Shown piece by piece: positions 24,676 to 32,428 of a stretch of 33,457 nt of DNA (within the stretch, counting starts at the first letter, position 1; each line of letters starts with the position of its first letter). The notes under the pieces are model-generated. The model made no database searches. It was not told the DNA's origin and saw only the letters and a program-made list of their open reading frames with translations. This DNA comes from Flavobacteriales bacterium (GTDB taxonomy: Bacteria; Bacteroidota; Bacteroidia; Flavobacteriales; JABDKJ01): the NCBI GenBank assembly GCA_013002285.1, contig JABDKJ010000055.1, positions 1 to 33,457 on the forward strand, read 5' to 3'. Position numbers and translations under genes: made by a program.

Positions 24676-25596
24676 CTATTTATATTCATCAATAAAGAGT
24701 TGATATGAATTGCATTTGAGCGAAGAACGTGCCAGATTTTGAGGAACTTGATAAAACTCTATATAGTAATTGCCAGCTTTGTTGTAATTAAACCGCACAT
24801 TTTTCCCAGAACTGAAAATACCATTACCGAAGTGCCAAAGAACAGTCGTTCCATTTTCAAGTTCACCTTCATATTTGAAAAGAATGTCCTTGTTGATCAC
24901 GTTGTTTTCTTCAAGTTCAGCGAAGTTCACCGGAGGAATGATAGATATTGAGAATGTACTGTCTCTATTGCGGATACCATGCTTTTTGTCGTAACTACCT
25001 AATGTGATAAAGTGTGTGCCATGTATCTCGAAGCAATGATCAACAATCGTTCCCTCTTTTAATTCTTTTTCATTGAACTGCCATTGATAGACCACTTCTG
25101 GAAAAACCTGATCGACAGAGGCCGTGGCATCAAAGGTATAACAGAAACCATCGAAATTATTTTCTCCTTTCTTGAATTCAATACATTCATTTTCCTTTAG
25201 AAGCTCAGCTAAAATTGCCATTTTCAAATTTCGGTCATCTGGAAATGATCCGGGCTTTATTGAGTTCAATATACCGATAGCCTTGTCATAGTTGAATGTT
25301 TTCATAAGGAGCCCTGCGAATTCAATTTTCCCTATTTCAGATAAGCGTTTTTCCGAGATGAGCTTTTCAAATAAGGGTTTCGCATCCTCAAATTTGTAGT
25401 CGTATTTTAGAATAATTGCGTAGTGTTCTAGGCTGTGGGGTTTTTTAGTTTTTTCAGCTCTCAATTTCATTTTTTTGAGATAGCCGCGCTTATTCCCCTT
25501 TTTTAATTTATTATAGACTTTGGGGAGATCTTGGGAATATATTTGAGAACATAACAATGCACAGATCAGCAATGATATGATCTTAATAGGTCTCAT
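24676..25596 (-). CDS. Exported TPR and PKD-like protein
   Basis: A 306-residue exported protein. ATG 25596 gives MRPIKIISLLICALL, a good signal peptide ending IYSQ; the frame also has an upstream TTG at 25605 that is less natural. Residues about 50-125 contain helical repeats of TPR character (HYAIILKYDYKFEDAKPLFEKLI, then FAGLLMKTFNYDKAIGIL). Two PKD-like Ig domains follow: one around CYTFDATASVDQVFPEVVYQWQF, the second around TTVLWHFGNGIFSSG ... YNKAGNYYIEFY, the latter with the WxFGNG turn of PKD domains. No enzymatic motif. TPR plus PKD layouts suggest protein or glycan binding in the periplasm. Located 54 bases after the triple-SPOR gene and 3 bases before the next gene. Confidence 0.78.
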   Translation of the reverse strand: MRPIKIISLLICALLCSQIYSQDLPKVYNKLKKGNKRGYLKKMKLRAEKTKKPHSLEHYAIILKYDYKFEDAKPLFEKLISEKRLSEIGKIEFAGLLMKTFNYDKAIGILNSIKPGSFPDDRNLKMAILAELLKENECIEFKKGENNFDGFCYTFDATASVDQVFPEVVYQWQFNEKELKEGTIVDHCFEIHGTHFITLGSYDKKHGIRNRDSTFSISIIPPVNFAELEENNVINKDILFKYEGELENGTTVLWHFGNGIFSSGKNVRFNYNKAGNYYIEFYQVPQNLARSSLKCNSYQLFIDEYK

Positions 25597-25650
25597 AGCG
25601 TTCAATTATGAGACTAAAAATAGTAATTATGGAATAGAATGGACCTTAAC

Positions 25651-27738
25651 TTAGTCTTTTAGGATCTGTTGGGTCTCTTCAGCTGAAATAACTTTTCCAT
25701 TGAATTCTCCAATGATGGTGGCATCAGGGAAAATTTCTTTGTCAACGCTATTCAGATATTCTTCAGCTTTAGCTTTGGTCTTGAATTTACCGGCTATATA
25801 ATAGCTTTCATTCTCTATCGACTTTGTATCAAAGTCAGATCGGGACATAAGCCTATTCAAAACATCTGTTGGGATACTCTCTGAGAATTTGGCGAGCTGC
25901 ACTCTGTAATAAGTATTCTCTGTGTTCAATACCTCGCTGAGTTCCGATGTCCCATTTACATCATTGCTATCATCCGTTTCACCACCTTTTGTTGCTTCAG
26001 ATATTGAAATTCTTTGGCCTCCTTGGAATACTGTAATAAATGCACCTTCATAACCTTTTAGATGAAGATCTATTTTATGTGAAGCTGCTGCATCTATGTT
26101 CCCAAAAGAACCAGACATGTATCTGGTCAGTCCGTCATCTCCGGGTAAAACAATTAGATCTCTGATGTCACTGAAAATGTTGTTGGATAGTTCATTTGCG
26201 AATGCTCCAATTTGAACACGCCAGGTGAGTTCATTAGTAGAAGTAGTGATCCCTTCAAAGTCAGGTATTTCCTTCTCTGTTTCTATTTGTTTTATTTCCT
26301 TTTCTATAAGATCTACGGCATCTGAGACATCAAGTATCTCTCCCATGTCTTCAGCATAAACTTGTCCGTCAAAGCCTTCTTCTTCAAGTGTCAGTTTTCT
26401 TTTTACTGCATCTGGTAAATTGTCATATTCTCCCACTACATATAATACCGAATCTCCAATGTTTTTGGTTCTAACATCAGGAATACTCAATATCTGATCT
26501 ATCATGTTTACATCTAGTTCATTCACATTGGTGCCAACTTGTACGAAAAAACTTCTATTTTCTTCTACTGATGAAGGCTTACTTGAAATCACAGGTACTT
26601 TCTTGAATATGGAAGAGGCAGAAGACTTTACAATATCTCCTGTTTTCCCGGAGTCGATGTAGATCATATATTGCTGCAGAAAGTAATCATCGTCTACGGT
26701 GATCCCGTCTTTATCAACTACTGCTCCAGATGCAGACTTTGGCTCACTATCCAAATGATCTGGTACTAAGTCTTTATCACCATCTTTAGGACAACCATTT
26801 TCGTCTACTTCAGCCTCTTTAGGAGTATTTGGACATAAGTCTATGATATCATTTACACCATCATAGTCTGAATCAATATTGTCGAGGTCTGCAAGTAAAT
26901 GATCGAATTCACCACCTTCTTCGATCTTGGATCTAGGTTTCTTTTTCAGATTGAAATTATAGTTAAGGCTGAACCAAGTAAATAGGAATTTGTCATTCCC
27001 TTGATTTCCTTTTCTTACGCCTTCACCTTTACTAGAAATATTGTCAATTAGGTCTGTAGATGTCAAATGAAGTTCTGTGCCAATAGTAAAATGTGCTTTT
27101 TCAGAAAGGTCTACATTTGCACCTAGACCAATAGGAATAGCGAAAGATCTTTCATCATAATCACCCAAACCGTCAAGGTCCAGTTCTCTCAGGTCGGACT
27201 CATAAGTGTAATCCCTATTTAGCAACACGGAATTGTCTGCATTTGGGGAGTTCTGAGCGAGGTCTCTTATCGTACCATCTGTCCAATAGTGATAGAGTCG
27301 ACCTTGAGCATCATACAAGTCTGATTTTGAAAGAAATTCAAATGATTCAATACCTATAGAAACATAAGGACTAATAAGCCTTTTTGGTGATAAGAGAGGG
27401 TCAAAATTGAACATTAAATTCAAACCGCCACCTCTTATCTCTGATTGAAAATTCAGGTTTCTTTCTAAACTTCGTTCACTGCTTGTCAATCTTCCAGCTG
27501 TAAATTGTAAAGACGCATCCATGAAATCGTAGATGCCATGAGACATTCTGAATCGATAAGCAAAATCACTTACCGTCCAACCATAACCATTGTTGTTATC
27601 TCCTACATCGCCTATAAATGTGAAGGTGCCTACCCCTACACCGAATTGAGGTCTTATCCAATTGTTATCTTCTTGTCCAAGTAGATCACCTGCACTAAGG
27701 ATCAGAAAAATGAAAATGGCTCTTTTTATACTCCTCAT
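25651..27738 (-). CDS. Beta-barrel/thrombospondin-3 protein with three SPOR-like domains
   Basis: A 695-residue outer-membrane protein. Signal peptide 1-21; a barrel-like N-terminal part (about 25-265, with FGVGVGTFTFIGDVGD and many aromatic/glycine strands); acidic thrombospondin type 3 calcium repeats (about 280-335: DSDYDGVNDIIDLCPNTP, DGDKDLVPDHLD). OmpA-family proteins normally continue with the OmpA peptidoglycan domain. Here the chain continues with three SPOR-like units beginning SFFVQVGT (about 398), TWRVQIGAF (about 505) and YYRVQLAKF (about 610); the second has the full RYMSGSF ... GYEGAFITVF ... GQRIS pattern. SPOR domains bind peptidoglycan stripped of stem peptides. The protein probably ties the outer membrane to the wall. 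It lies 34 bases after another SPOR-like gene. Confidence 0.8.
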   Translation of the reverse strand: MRSIKRAIFIFLILSAGDLLGQEDNNWIRPQFGVGVGTFTFIGDVGDNNNGYGWTVSDFAYRFRMSHGIYDFMDASLQFTAGRLTSSERSLERNLNFQSEIRGGGLNLMFNFDPLLSPKRLISPYVSIGIESFEFLSKSDLYDAQGRLYHYWTDGTIRDLAQNSPNADNSVLLNRDYTYESDLRELDLDGLGDYDERSFAIPIGLGANVDLSEKAHFTIGTELHLTSTDLIDNISSKGEGVRKGNQGNDKFLFTWFSLNYNFNLKKKPRSKIEEGGEFDHLLADLDNIDSDYDGVNDIIDLCPNTPKEAEVDENGCPKDGDKDLVPDHLDSEPKSASGAVVDKDGITVDDDYFLQQYMIYIDSGKTGDIVKSSASSIFKKVPVISSKPSSVEENRSFFVQVGTNVNELDVNMIDQILSIPDVRTKNIGDSVLYVVGEYDNLPDAVKRKLTLEEEGFDGQVYAEDMGEILDVSDAVDLIEKEIKQIETEKEIPDFEGITTSTNELTWRVQIGAFANELSNNIFSDIRDLIVLPGDDGLTRYMSGSFGNIDAAASHKIDLHLKGYEGAFITVFQGGQRISISEATKGGETDDSNDVNGTSELSEVLNTENTYYRVQLAKFSESIPTDVLNRLMSRSDFDTKSIENESYYIAGKFKTKAKAEEYLNSVDKEIFPDATIIGEFNGKVISAEETQQILKD

Positions 27739-27772
27739 TTTGTTTTGGATAGAAGAGACTAATTTAAATTTT

Positions 27773-29353
27773 TTATTTGAACCACTTCTGACCAGAGATC
27801 ATTAAAGCTTCTTGAACAGTAATGCGATCCCCATAATTATAGGCAGTGACAAATGGTCCGTCCAGATCGTAATTCTTAACGATCATCCCTCTACTATTAC
27901 GAGCCTGCTTGTATAAAGGATACTCTCCCGTTGTATATTTTATCCAACCATCATGGTTTTCAATGTTCACTTCGTATTTGAAATTCTTATGTTTTTTGAA
28001 ATAATCTTTTTCTGCCACTTTTTTAGTTGCACAGATCTGTACTCTATAAGACACACCTTCACTTGATGAAGAAATACCGGTGATATTTTCAATTAATTCA
28101 TCATCTTGAACTTCTGTTCTGTCATTGCCTTGAGCGGTTATATTCTTTTCAATTGCTTCAAGGGAGTCTTCCTCTTCAATTGATAAAGTGCTATTAACAT
28201 CTAACATATCAGTTTCAGTTGTGCTTTCAGCTTTGCTCCTTACCACGTCATTATGCCATGTCTGAACAACAACATCTTCTTCAGTACTTTTTTCTTCTGA
28301 GGATGAGGCGACATCTTCAAGAGACTCAATTCCTGAAACCTTCGTGTTCTCACGTTCAGGCTCGTTTACATTATTCTGCTTCCACAAACTATTAGCGATC
28401 TCTTCAACAACCTCATCATCTTTGGACAATCCGTTGTCTTCAATAATATCAACCATATCAGAGGCGCTGATCTTGAAGTAAGCTGGGACTGTTCTGGAAA
28501 CAACATCTTGGTCATCAATGATATAAGTAAATTCACCAGTAATATTATGTAAGCCGACAACATTTGATTCATCAGCTTCTAGGATATAGGAAATGTCGAT
28601 CAATTCTGATCCTGGAAGATCGAACCAAACAAATTTGGCCTTACCCTTTACTTTTGTAAAAATGGCCCCTGTTGTACTTTCTTCTTTATATTCAAAGCCA
28701 TCAGGAACTATCTCTTCAAGTTTTCCAAATCCCTCAATAGGTCCTTTATTTATAGTAATATTCATTCGGTAGGAACCGGCATCCAATCGTTCAAATTCTC
28801 TTTCCAGAACAACGGTGTGTTCTTTTATAGCTTTAAGCTTTTCTTCATCCGATCTGGCAGGAACTATCGGCTTGCTTTCGGTATTAATGACATTGTCATT
28901 AGCAACCAAAGAGTCATTCGAAAATTTCTCAATTAATAATTGGTGTGGAGTGAGATTAAAAACTTTCTTTTCATTATTCTTTAAATATGAAAATTGTGCG
29001 TATACATGTTTTTCATTACCTATGGTCTCGTCAGAGTTTTTCAAGATGTAGCTGATCGTGAAATCTGATTCTTCGGGCAAAACAAACCAAATGAACTTTG
29101 CAATGCCATTTTCAAAAGAAAAGGAAGCGGAACCGATATTTCCAACCATAACTTCAAGATCATCATCTACTTCTACTTCGAATTTCGCAAAGCCTTGTAT
29201 CTCCTTTTTAGAGAAGTTAACTTTTACTTCATATGATTCACCAGGTGCCAGCGTCAAGGGAGCTATCTGCTCAACGCTTACTTCGTTATCTTGAAAGATG
29301 GCTATGAAACCCAATAGATTGAGTCCGAAAGCTAGAGAGAGAATTTTAAACAT
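27773..29353 (-). CDS. Duplicated Ig-like protein with C-terminal SPOR-like domain
   Basis: A 526-residue exported or membrane-anchored protein with an N-terminal hydrophobic segment (MFKILSLAFGLNLLGFIAIF). Two homologous beta-sandwich repeats follow (about 22-140 and 178-295): both contain an EGFGK/QGFAK-like strand, then GxAKF-WF-LP and ISYIL (AKFIWFVLPEESDFTISYIL versus AKFVWFDLPGSELIDISYIL), showing internal duplication. An acidic, Ser/Glu-rich low-complexity linker (about 300-430) leads to one SPOR-like domain starting SYRVQICAT (about 434) and ending FVTAYNYGDRITVQEAL. The repeats resemble cohesin or DUF11-like folds but I do not recognise the family. It starts the five-gene run and has a -7 box 30 bases before its ATG. 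Confidence 0.78.
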   Translation of the reverse strand: MFKILSLAFGLNLLGFIAIFQDNEVSVEQIAPLTLAPGESYEVKVNFSKKEIQGFAKFEVEVDDDLEVMVGNIGSASFSFENGIAKFIWFVLPEESDFTISYILKNSDETIGNEKHVYAQFSYLKNNEKKVFNLTPHQLLIEKFSNDSLVANDNVINTESKPIVPARSDEEKLKAIKEHTVVLEREFERLDAGSYRMNITINKGPIEGFGKLEEIVPDGFEYKEESTTGAIFTKVKGKAKFVWFDLPGSELIDISYILEADESNVVGLHNITGEFTYIIDDQDVVSRTVPAYFKISASDMVDIIEDNGLSKDDEVVEEIANSLWKQNNVNEPERENTKVSGIESLEDVASSSEEKSTEEDVVVQTWHNDVVRSKAESTTETDMLDVNSTLSIEEEDSLEAIEKNITAQGNDRTEVQDDELIENITGISSSSEGVSYRVQICATKKVAEKDYFKKHKNFKYEVNIENHDGWIKYTTGEYPLYKQARNSRGMIVKNYDLDGPFVTAYNYGDRITVQEALMISGQKWFK

Positions 29354-29382
29354 AGTCCTGCTAAAATTTTATTGCTTGAAAA

Positions 29383-29390
29383 CAAAGCTA
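29383..29390 (-). promoter_or_regulatory. -7 box for the SPOR/propeller operon
   Basis: On the minus strand, TAGCTTTG is a perfect TAnnTTTG match ending 30 bases before the ATG at 29353. No TTG occurs at the -33 distance. It is the only perfect box I found serving the five genes from 29353 down to 20642. Confidence 0.45.
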
Positions 29391-29458
29391 TTTTATAAGG
29401 ACCATATTGTGGTACGTCTATAAAACTCTTCTAAACAGCGTCTTGTTAAAAGGCTAGA

Positions 29459-29860
29459 CTATGTAATTGGGTTCAAATTGATACTGTATATAGTGATAGA
29501 ATTGGGGTCTTTGTCATAGAACAATTTGTCTAAAGCCCCGAGTACATTTTTCGCGCTGAAATAAGATGTTTGCAGTTGATCTTCTTTGATCGATGACCAT
29601 TGGATAGTGTAGCTACTTTCCTTGTCTTTGTAGTTCTTCACATATTCCAACATCTTTTTCAATGCGTCAATTTTTGTAGTTCCTTCTTCTTTATGAAATA
29701 AAAAAGATTGATTATGTCTTGGGTTTACAGTAATGACATGAAGCATTACTACATTGTTGTTCTCAGAGAAATTGAAAAGGACACTGTCTTGACCAAGGCC
29801 AATGTAGCTTTCTATTTCATTTTGGATTTTCACCAGTTCTATATTCTTGTCTAATGTCAT
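29459..29860 (-). CDS. Hypothetical protein, 133 residues
   Basis: A soluble acidic protein without signal peptide or membrane segment: an N-terminal helix (MTLDKNIELVKIQNEIESYIGL), a beta strand region with VVMLHVITVNPRH, a Lys-rich helix (ALKKMLEYVKNYKD), and a last part QLQTSYFSAKNVLGALDKLFYDKD resembling a small alpha/beta fold. I do not recognise the family and see no catalytic residues. It has its own full consensus promoter, whose -33 element lies at the stop of the upstream capD-like gene, and about 105 bases separate it from the next operon, so it looks independently expressed. Confidence 0.7.
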   Translation of the reverse strand: MTLDKNIELVKIQNEIESYIGLGQDSVLFNFSENNNVVMLHVITVNPRHNQSFLFHKEEGTTKIDALKKMLEYVKNYKDKESSYTIQWSSIKEDQLQTSYFSAKNVLGALDKLFYDKDPNSITIYSINLNPIT

Positions 29861-29876
29861 TCTGTACTTTATATCT

Positions 29877-29905
29877 CAAATTTATAAATATCCCTAGATG
29901 TTCAA
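29877..29905 (-). promoter_or_regulatory. Promoter of the 133-residue protein gene
   Basis: On the minus strand, TTG (29903-29905), an 18-base spacer and the perfect -7 box TAAATTTG (29877-29884) form a consensus promoter 17 bases before the ATG at 29860. The TTG overlaps the stop codon of the preceding gene. Confidence 0.7.
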
Positions 29906-31782
29906 CTAAGATCAAGTTGCTCGAACATGGAATTATGGCTGATGTACTCTGGTACGATGTCTTTCATTTTAGTAACGATCTCTGTATTGTTCTGTCCGGT
30001 GAAAAGTCCGATCAACTCAGTTACATTTTCATTCACTTCCGCATGGTCGTTCTCTCTTACTTTGGCCACCATTATTTTTTCATGATGAGTTGGAAGAGTG
30101 CCCTCTTCTTTTGTCAATAGTTCTTCAAATATTTTTTCTCCTGGCCGCAAGCCAGTGATTTTAACTTCAATATCTTTACCTGGCTCCAAACCACTAAGTC
30201 GGATCATGTTCAAGGCCAGATCTTTTATCCTGACAGATTCTCCCATATCGAAGATAAAGATCTCTCCTCCTTTGCCCATCGCTCCAGCCTCTATGACCAA
30301 CTGGCATGCTTCCGCTATGGTCATGAAAAATCGGTTGATGTTTTCATGGGTTATGGTCACTGGACCACCTTTTTCGATCTGTTTCTTAAATATCGGAATA
30401 ACGGAACCATTGGAGCCGAGCACATTTCCAAATCGGGTTGTAATAAAACTTGTATCTGATTTTTTGTTCAGTGATTGACAATACATTTCAGCGATACGTT
30501 TAGATGCTCCCATGACACTGGTTGGGTTAACTGCTTTGTCTGTCGATATCAGGACGAAAGTTTTTACTCCATATTTGCTAGCTAGGTCTGCGGCTATTTT
30601 ACTACCCAGAATATTGGTTAAGATCGCTTCTGAAGGGTTGTTTTCCATTAAAGGAACATGTTTGTATGCAGCTGCATGGTAGACAATTTCTGGTTCGAAA
30701 GTCTTGAAGACATTCGCCATTCTGTCTGGATTTCTCACATCGCCAATGGCACAAATGATCTCTGTACTTTTTGAGATCTCTTCTAGTTCCAATTGTAATT
30801 CGTATAACGGTGATTCGGCCTGTTCAAAAAGAACGATCTGTTTAGGTCCAAATGGGATGAGTTGCTTTACAATGCCAGAACCAATTGAACCTGCTGCTCC
30901 AGTTACCATAACTTTTTTGCCTTCTATCATGGAACGGATCATGGCCTTGTCCAATTCAATTTCCTTTCGCTCCAAAAGATCCTCGATCTTGATTGGTTTC
31001 AATTGCTTATAGGATAATTTGCCTTTGATCCAATCGTTTACAGGAGGTACGCTCAGCACGGGAACACTATGTGAAAGTGCCGTATCTATTATTGCTTGTC
31101 TGTTCTCTGAACTTGGTTTTTGAATCGCTAAAATAACTTGCTCAGCGCCTTTATCACTCAGTAATTGTTCTAATTTACTGCTGTGATAGATCGGCACACC
31201 CTCGAGCCTTTTTCCACTTTTCTTTTTATCGTCATCGATGAAAGCAACTACTTGTAATTTTGTGTTGGCATCTCTATCCAGAGTTCTTTTGGTGATCACT
31301 CCAGCTTCTCCTGCTCCATAAACCACAACCTTTCTTTTACCACTACTCGGATTAATAGCTTGCTGATACAACATTTTGGTAGCTATTCTATAGGCCATTA
31401 GACCAATAAAACATAGCATTAGATCTATAACCAGTATAGAGATCGGAAAAAAGTATTGACCATCGAAGAACTTTGCTCGAATGAAGTTGGCGGCAAGCAT
31501 GATAAGCGTGCCGATCACAAGGGTCTTGAACATCCTTAAAGCATCTTCTGCTCCGGTATACTTAATAATGCCAGCGTAAGTCTTTCCAATTATGAAACTT
31601 ATTACACGAACAGCGAAATACAATGGTAGGGATCGTACAAGAATGTCGATCTCATTTTGAGGCACATTGAATTCAAAGCGCAAATGGAATGCCATAAAAA
31701 TAGCTAGACAACACAGAAATATGTCAAAAGCGAATATCAACCACCTAGGCGTATTCTTAGATCTGGAAATTAATTTGTTCAA
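29902..31782 (-). CDS. Membrane nucleotide-sugar epimerase/dehydratase (CapD/FlaA1/WbpM type)
   Basis: A 626-residue protein with about four N-terminal membrane helices (residues 15-125), a CoA-binding-like Rossmann domain (about 150-260, VVVYGAGEAGVITKRTL), and a C-terminal polysaccharide-biosynthesis SDR domain (about 285-590). The latter has VTGAAGSIGSGIVKQL, the YHAAAYKHVPLMENNP block, STDKAVNPTSVMGASKRIAEM with Met and Lys of the SxMxxxK site typical of these UDP-HexNAc 4,6-dehydratases, and GLRPGEKIFEELL. It would convert UDP-GlcNAc to a 4-keto-6-deoxy sugar for surface glycans. The only start preserving the first helix is the TTG at 31782, nine bases after the VOC gene; no Shine-Dalgarno is visible. 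It lies 16 kb from the polysaccharide operon but may feed it. Confidence 0.9.
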   Translation of the reverse strand: MNKLISRSKNTPRWLIFAFDIFLCCLAIFMAFHLRFEFNVPQNEIDILVRSLPLYFAVRVISFIIGKTYAGIIKYTGAEDALRMFKTLVIGTLIMLAANFIRAKFFDGQYFFPISILVIDLMLCFIGLMAYRIATKMLYQQAINPSSGKRKVVVYGAGEAGVITKRTLDRDANTKLQVVAFIDDDKKKSGKRLEGVPIYHSSKLEQLLSDKGAEQVILAIQKPSSENRQAIIDTALSHSVPVLSVPPVNDWIKGKLSYKQLKPIKIEDLLERKEIELDKAMIRSMIEGKKVMVTGAAGSIGSGIVKQLIPFGPKQIVLFEQAESPLYELQLELEEISKSTEIICAIGDVRNPDRMANVFKTFEPEIVYHAAAYKHVPLMENNPSEAILTNILGSKIAADLASKYGVKTFVLISTDKAVNPTSVMGASKRIAEMYCQSLNKKSDTSFITTRFGNVLGSNGSVIPIFKKQIEKGGPVTITHENINRFFMTIAEACQLVIEAGAMGKGGEIFIFDMGESVRIKDLALNMIRLSGLEPGKDIEVKITGLRPGEKIFEELLTKEEGTLPTHHEKIMVAKVRENDHAEVNENVTELIGLFTGQNNTEIVTKMKDIVPEYISHNSMFEQLDLS

Positions 31783-31791
31783 GTCTAGATT

Positions 31792-32211
31792 TTACTGAGT
31801 TGTTGTGCCTTCATACATTTTTGTGAATATCTCGTCCACGGGTTCCCAAAGTTCAATTTTGCTTCCTTCGGGGTCCATAATATGCGCAAATTTACCGTAT
31901 TCATATTCTTCGATCTCACCTACTATTTCGACACCATTTTCTCTAAGCTCTTCTATTAGTTCAACTAAATTCTCAACGCGATAATTGATCATGAATTGCT
32001 TCTCAGACGGGCCAAAGTATTTCGTGTCCTTTGCAAACGGACTCCACTGCAAATAACCTTTTTTCTCTGGGGCATCTGCTTTCCTAAATTCAAACAAAGA
32101 TCCATATTCGTTGACCTTGAGCCCCAGGTGTTTTCCATACCATTCCTTTGTTTCTTCAGGATTCTCGCACTTAAAGAATATTCCTCCGATTGCAGTTACT
32201 TTTTTTCTCAT
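31792..32211 (-). CDS. VOC superfamily (glyoxalase-like) protein
   Basis: A 139-residue vicinal-oxygen-chelate protein with two beta-alpha-beta-beta-beta units. The first has AIGGIFFKCENPEETKEWYGKHLGL; the second has INYRVENLVELIEELRENGVEIVG and HIMDPEGSKIELWEP, whose Glu is a standard metal ligand. Family members include glyoxalase I, bleomycin/fosfomycin resistance proteins and dioxygenases; this compact single-subunit form cannot be assigned to a reaction. An AGGA motif lies eight bases before the ATG. The next gene on the strand follows after nine bases, so the two are co-transcribed. Confidence 0.87.
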   Translation of the reverse strand: MRKKVTAIGGIFFKCENPEETKEWYGKHLGLKVNEYGSLFEFRKADAPEKKGYLQWSPFAKDTKYFGPSEKQFMINYRVENLVELIEELRENGVEIVGEIEEYEYGKFAHIMDPEGSKIELWEPVDEIFTKMYEGTTTQ

Positions 32212-32376
32212 AGAATTTCCTAAACGCTAAAGCTACTAAAAAGAGTACGTTAATCCATTTGACTAAGTCCATATTGAACTGGGATCGACTAAATCGAAAA
32301 AGCCTTCAATTGGCCTCTTATTGTGATCAGAGACTTGTCCAATAATAGGAAACTTAATAAATCGATTATCTGTATA

Positions 32377-32388
32377 TGTTGTACAACA
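32377..32388. promoter_or_regulatory. 12-base perfect palindrome, possible operator
   Basis: TGTTGTACAACA is a perfect palindrome 28 bases upstream of the -7 box of the right-edge gene. Its position suits a dimeric regulator site, but a single 12-base palindrome may be chance. The remaining sequence of the 217-base gap 32212-32428 is AT-rich and otherwise featureless, apart from a 33-codon frame noted under rejected items. Confidence 0.3.
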
Positions 32389-32416
32389 GCAACAGCATGA
32401 AATCGTTATTTAATAA

Positions 32417-32424
32417 TAAATTTG
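32417..32424 (+). promoter_or_regulatory. -7 box directly before the right-edge gene
   Basis: TAAATTTG is a perfect TAnnTTTG match. Only four bases separate it from the TTG start codon at 32429, so the message would be leaderless. No TTG -33 element is found at the usual distance. Confidence 0.45.
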
Positions 32425-32428
32425 TGGT

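Noticed and set aside
25605..25638. TATTTTTA upstream of the TPR/PKD gene as an internal promoter of the five-gene run
   Set aside because: The final G of the box is replaced by A and there is no TTG at the right distance; the match is too weak to split the operon.
32171..32272. A 33-codon minus-strand frame starting ATG at 32272 (MDLVKWINVLFLVALAF...) that overlaps the VOC gene start
   Set aside because: It has one hydrophobic stretch and could be a small membrane peptide, but it has no clear ribosome site or promoter and its second half only reads the VOC gene in another frame.
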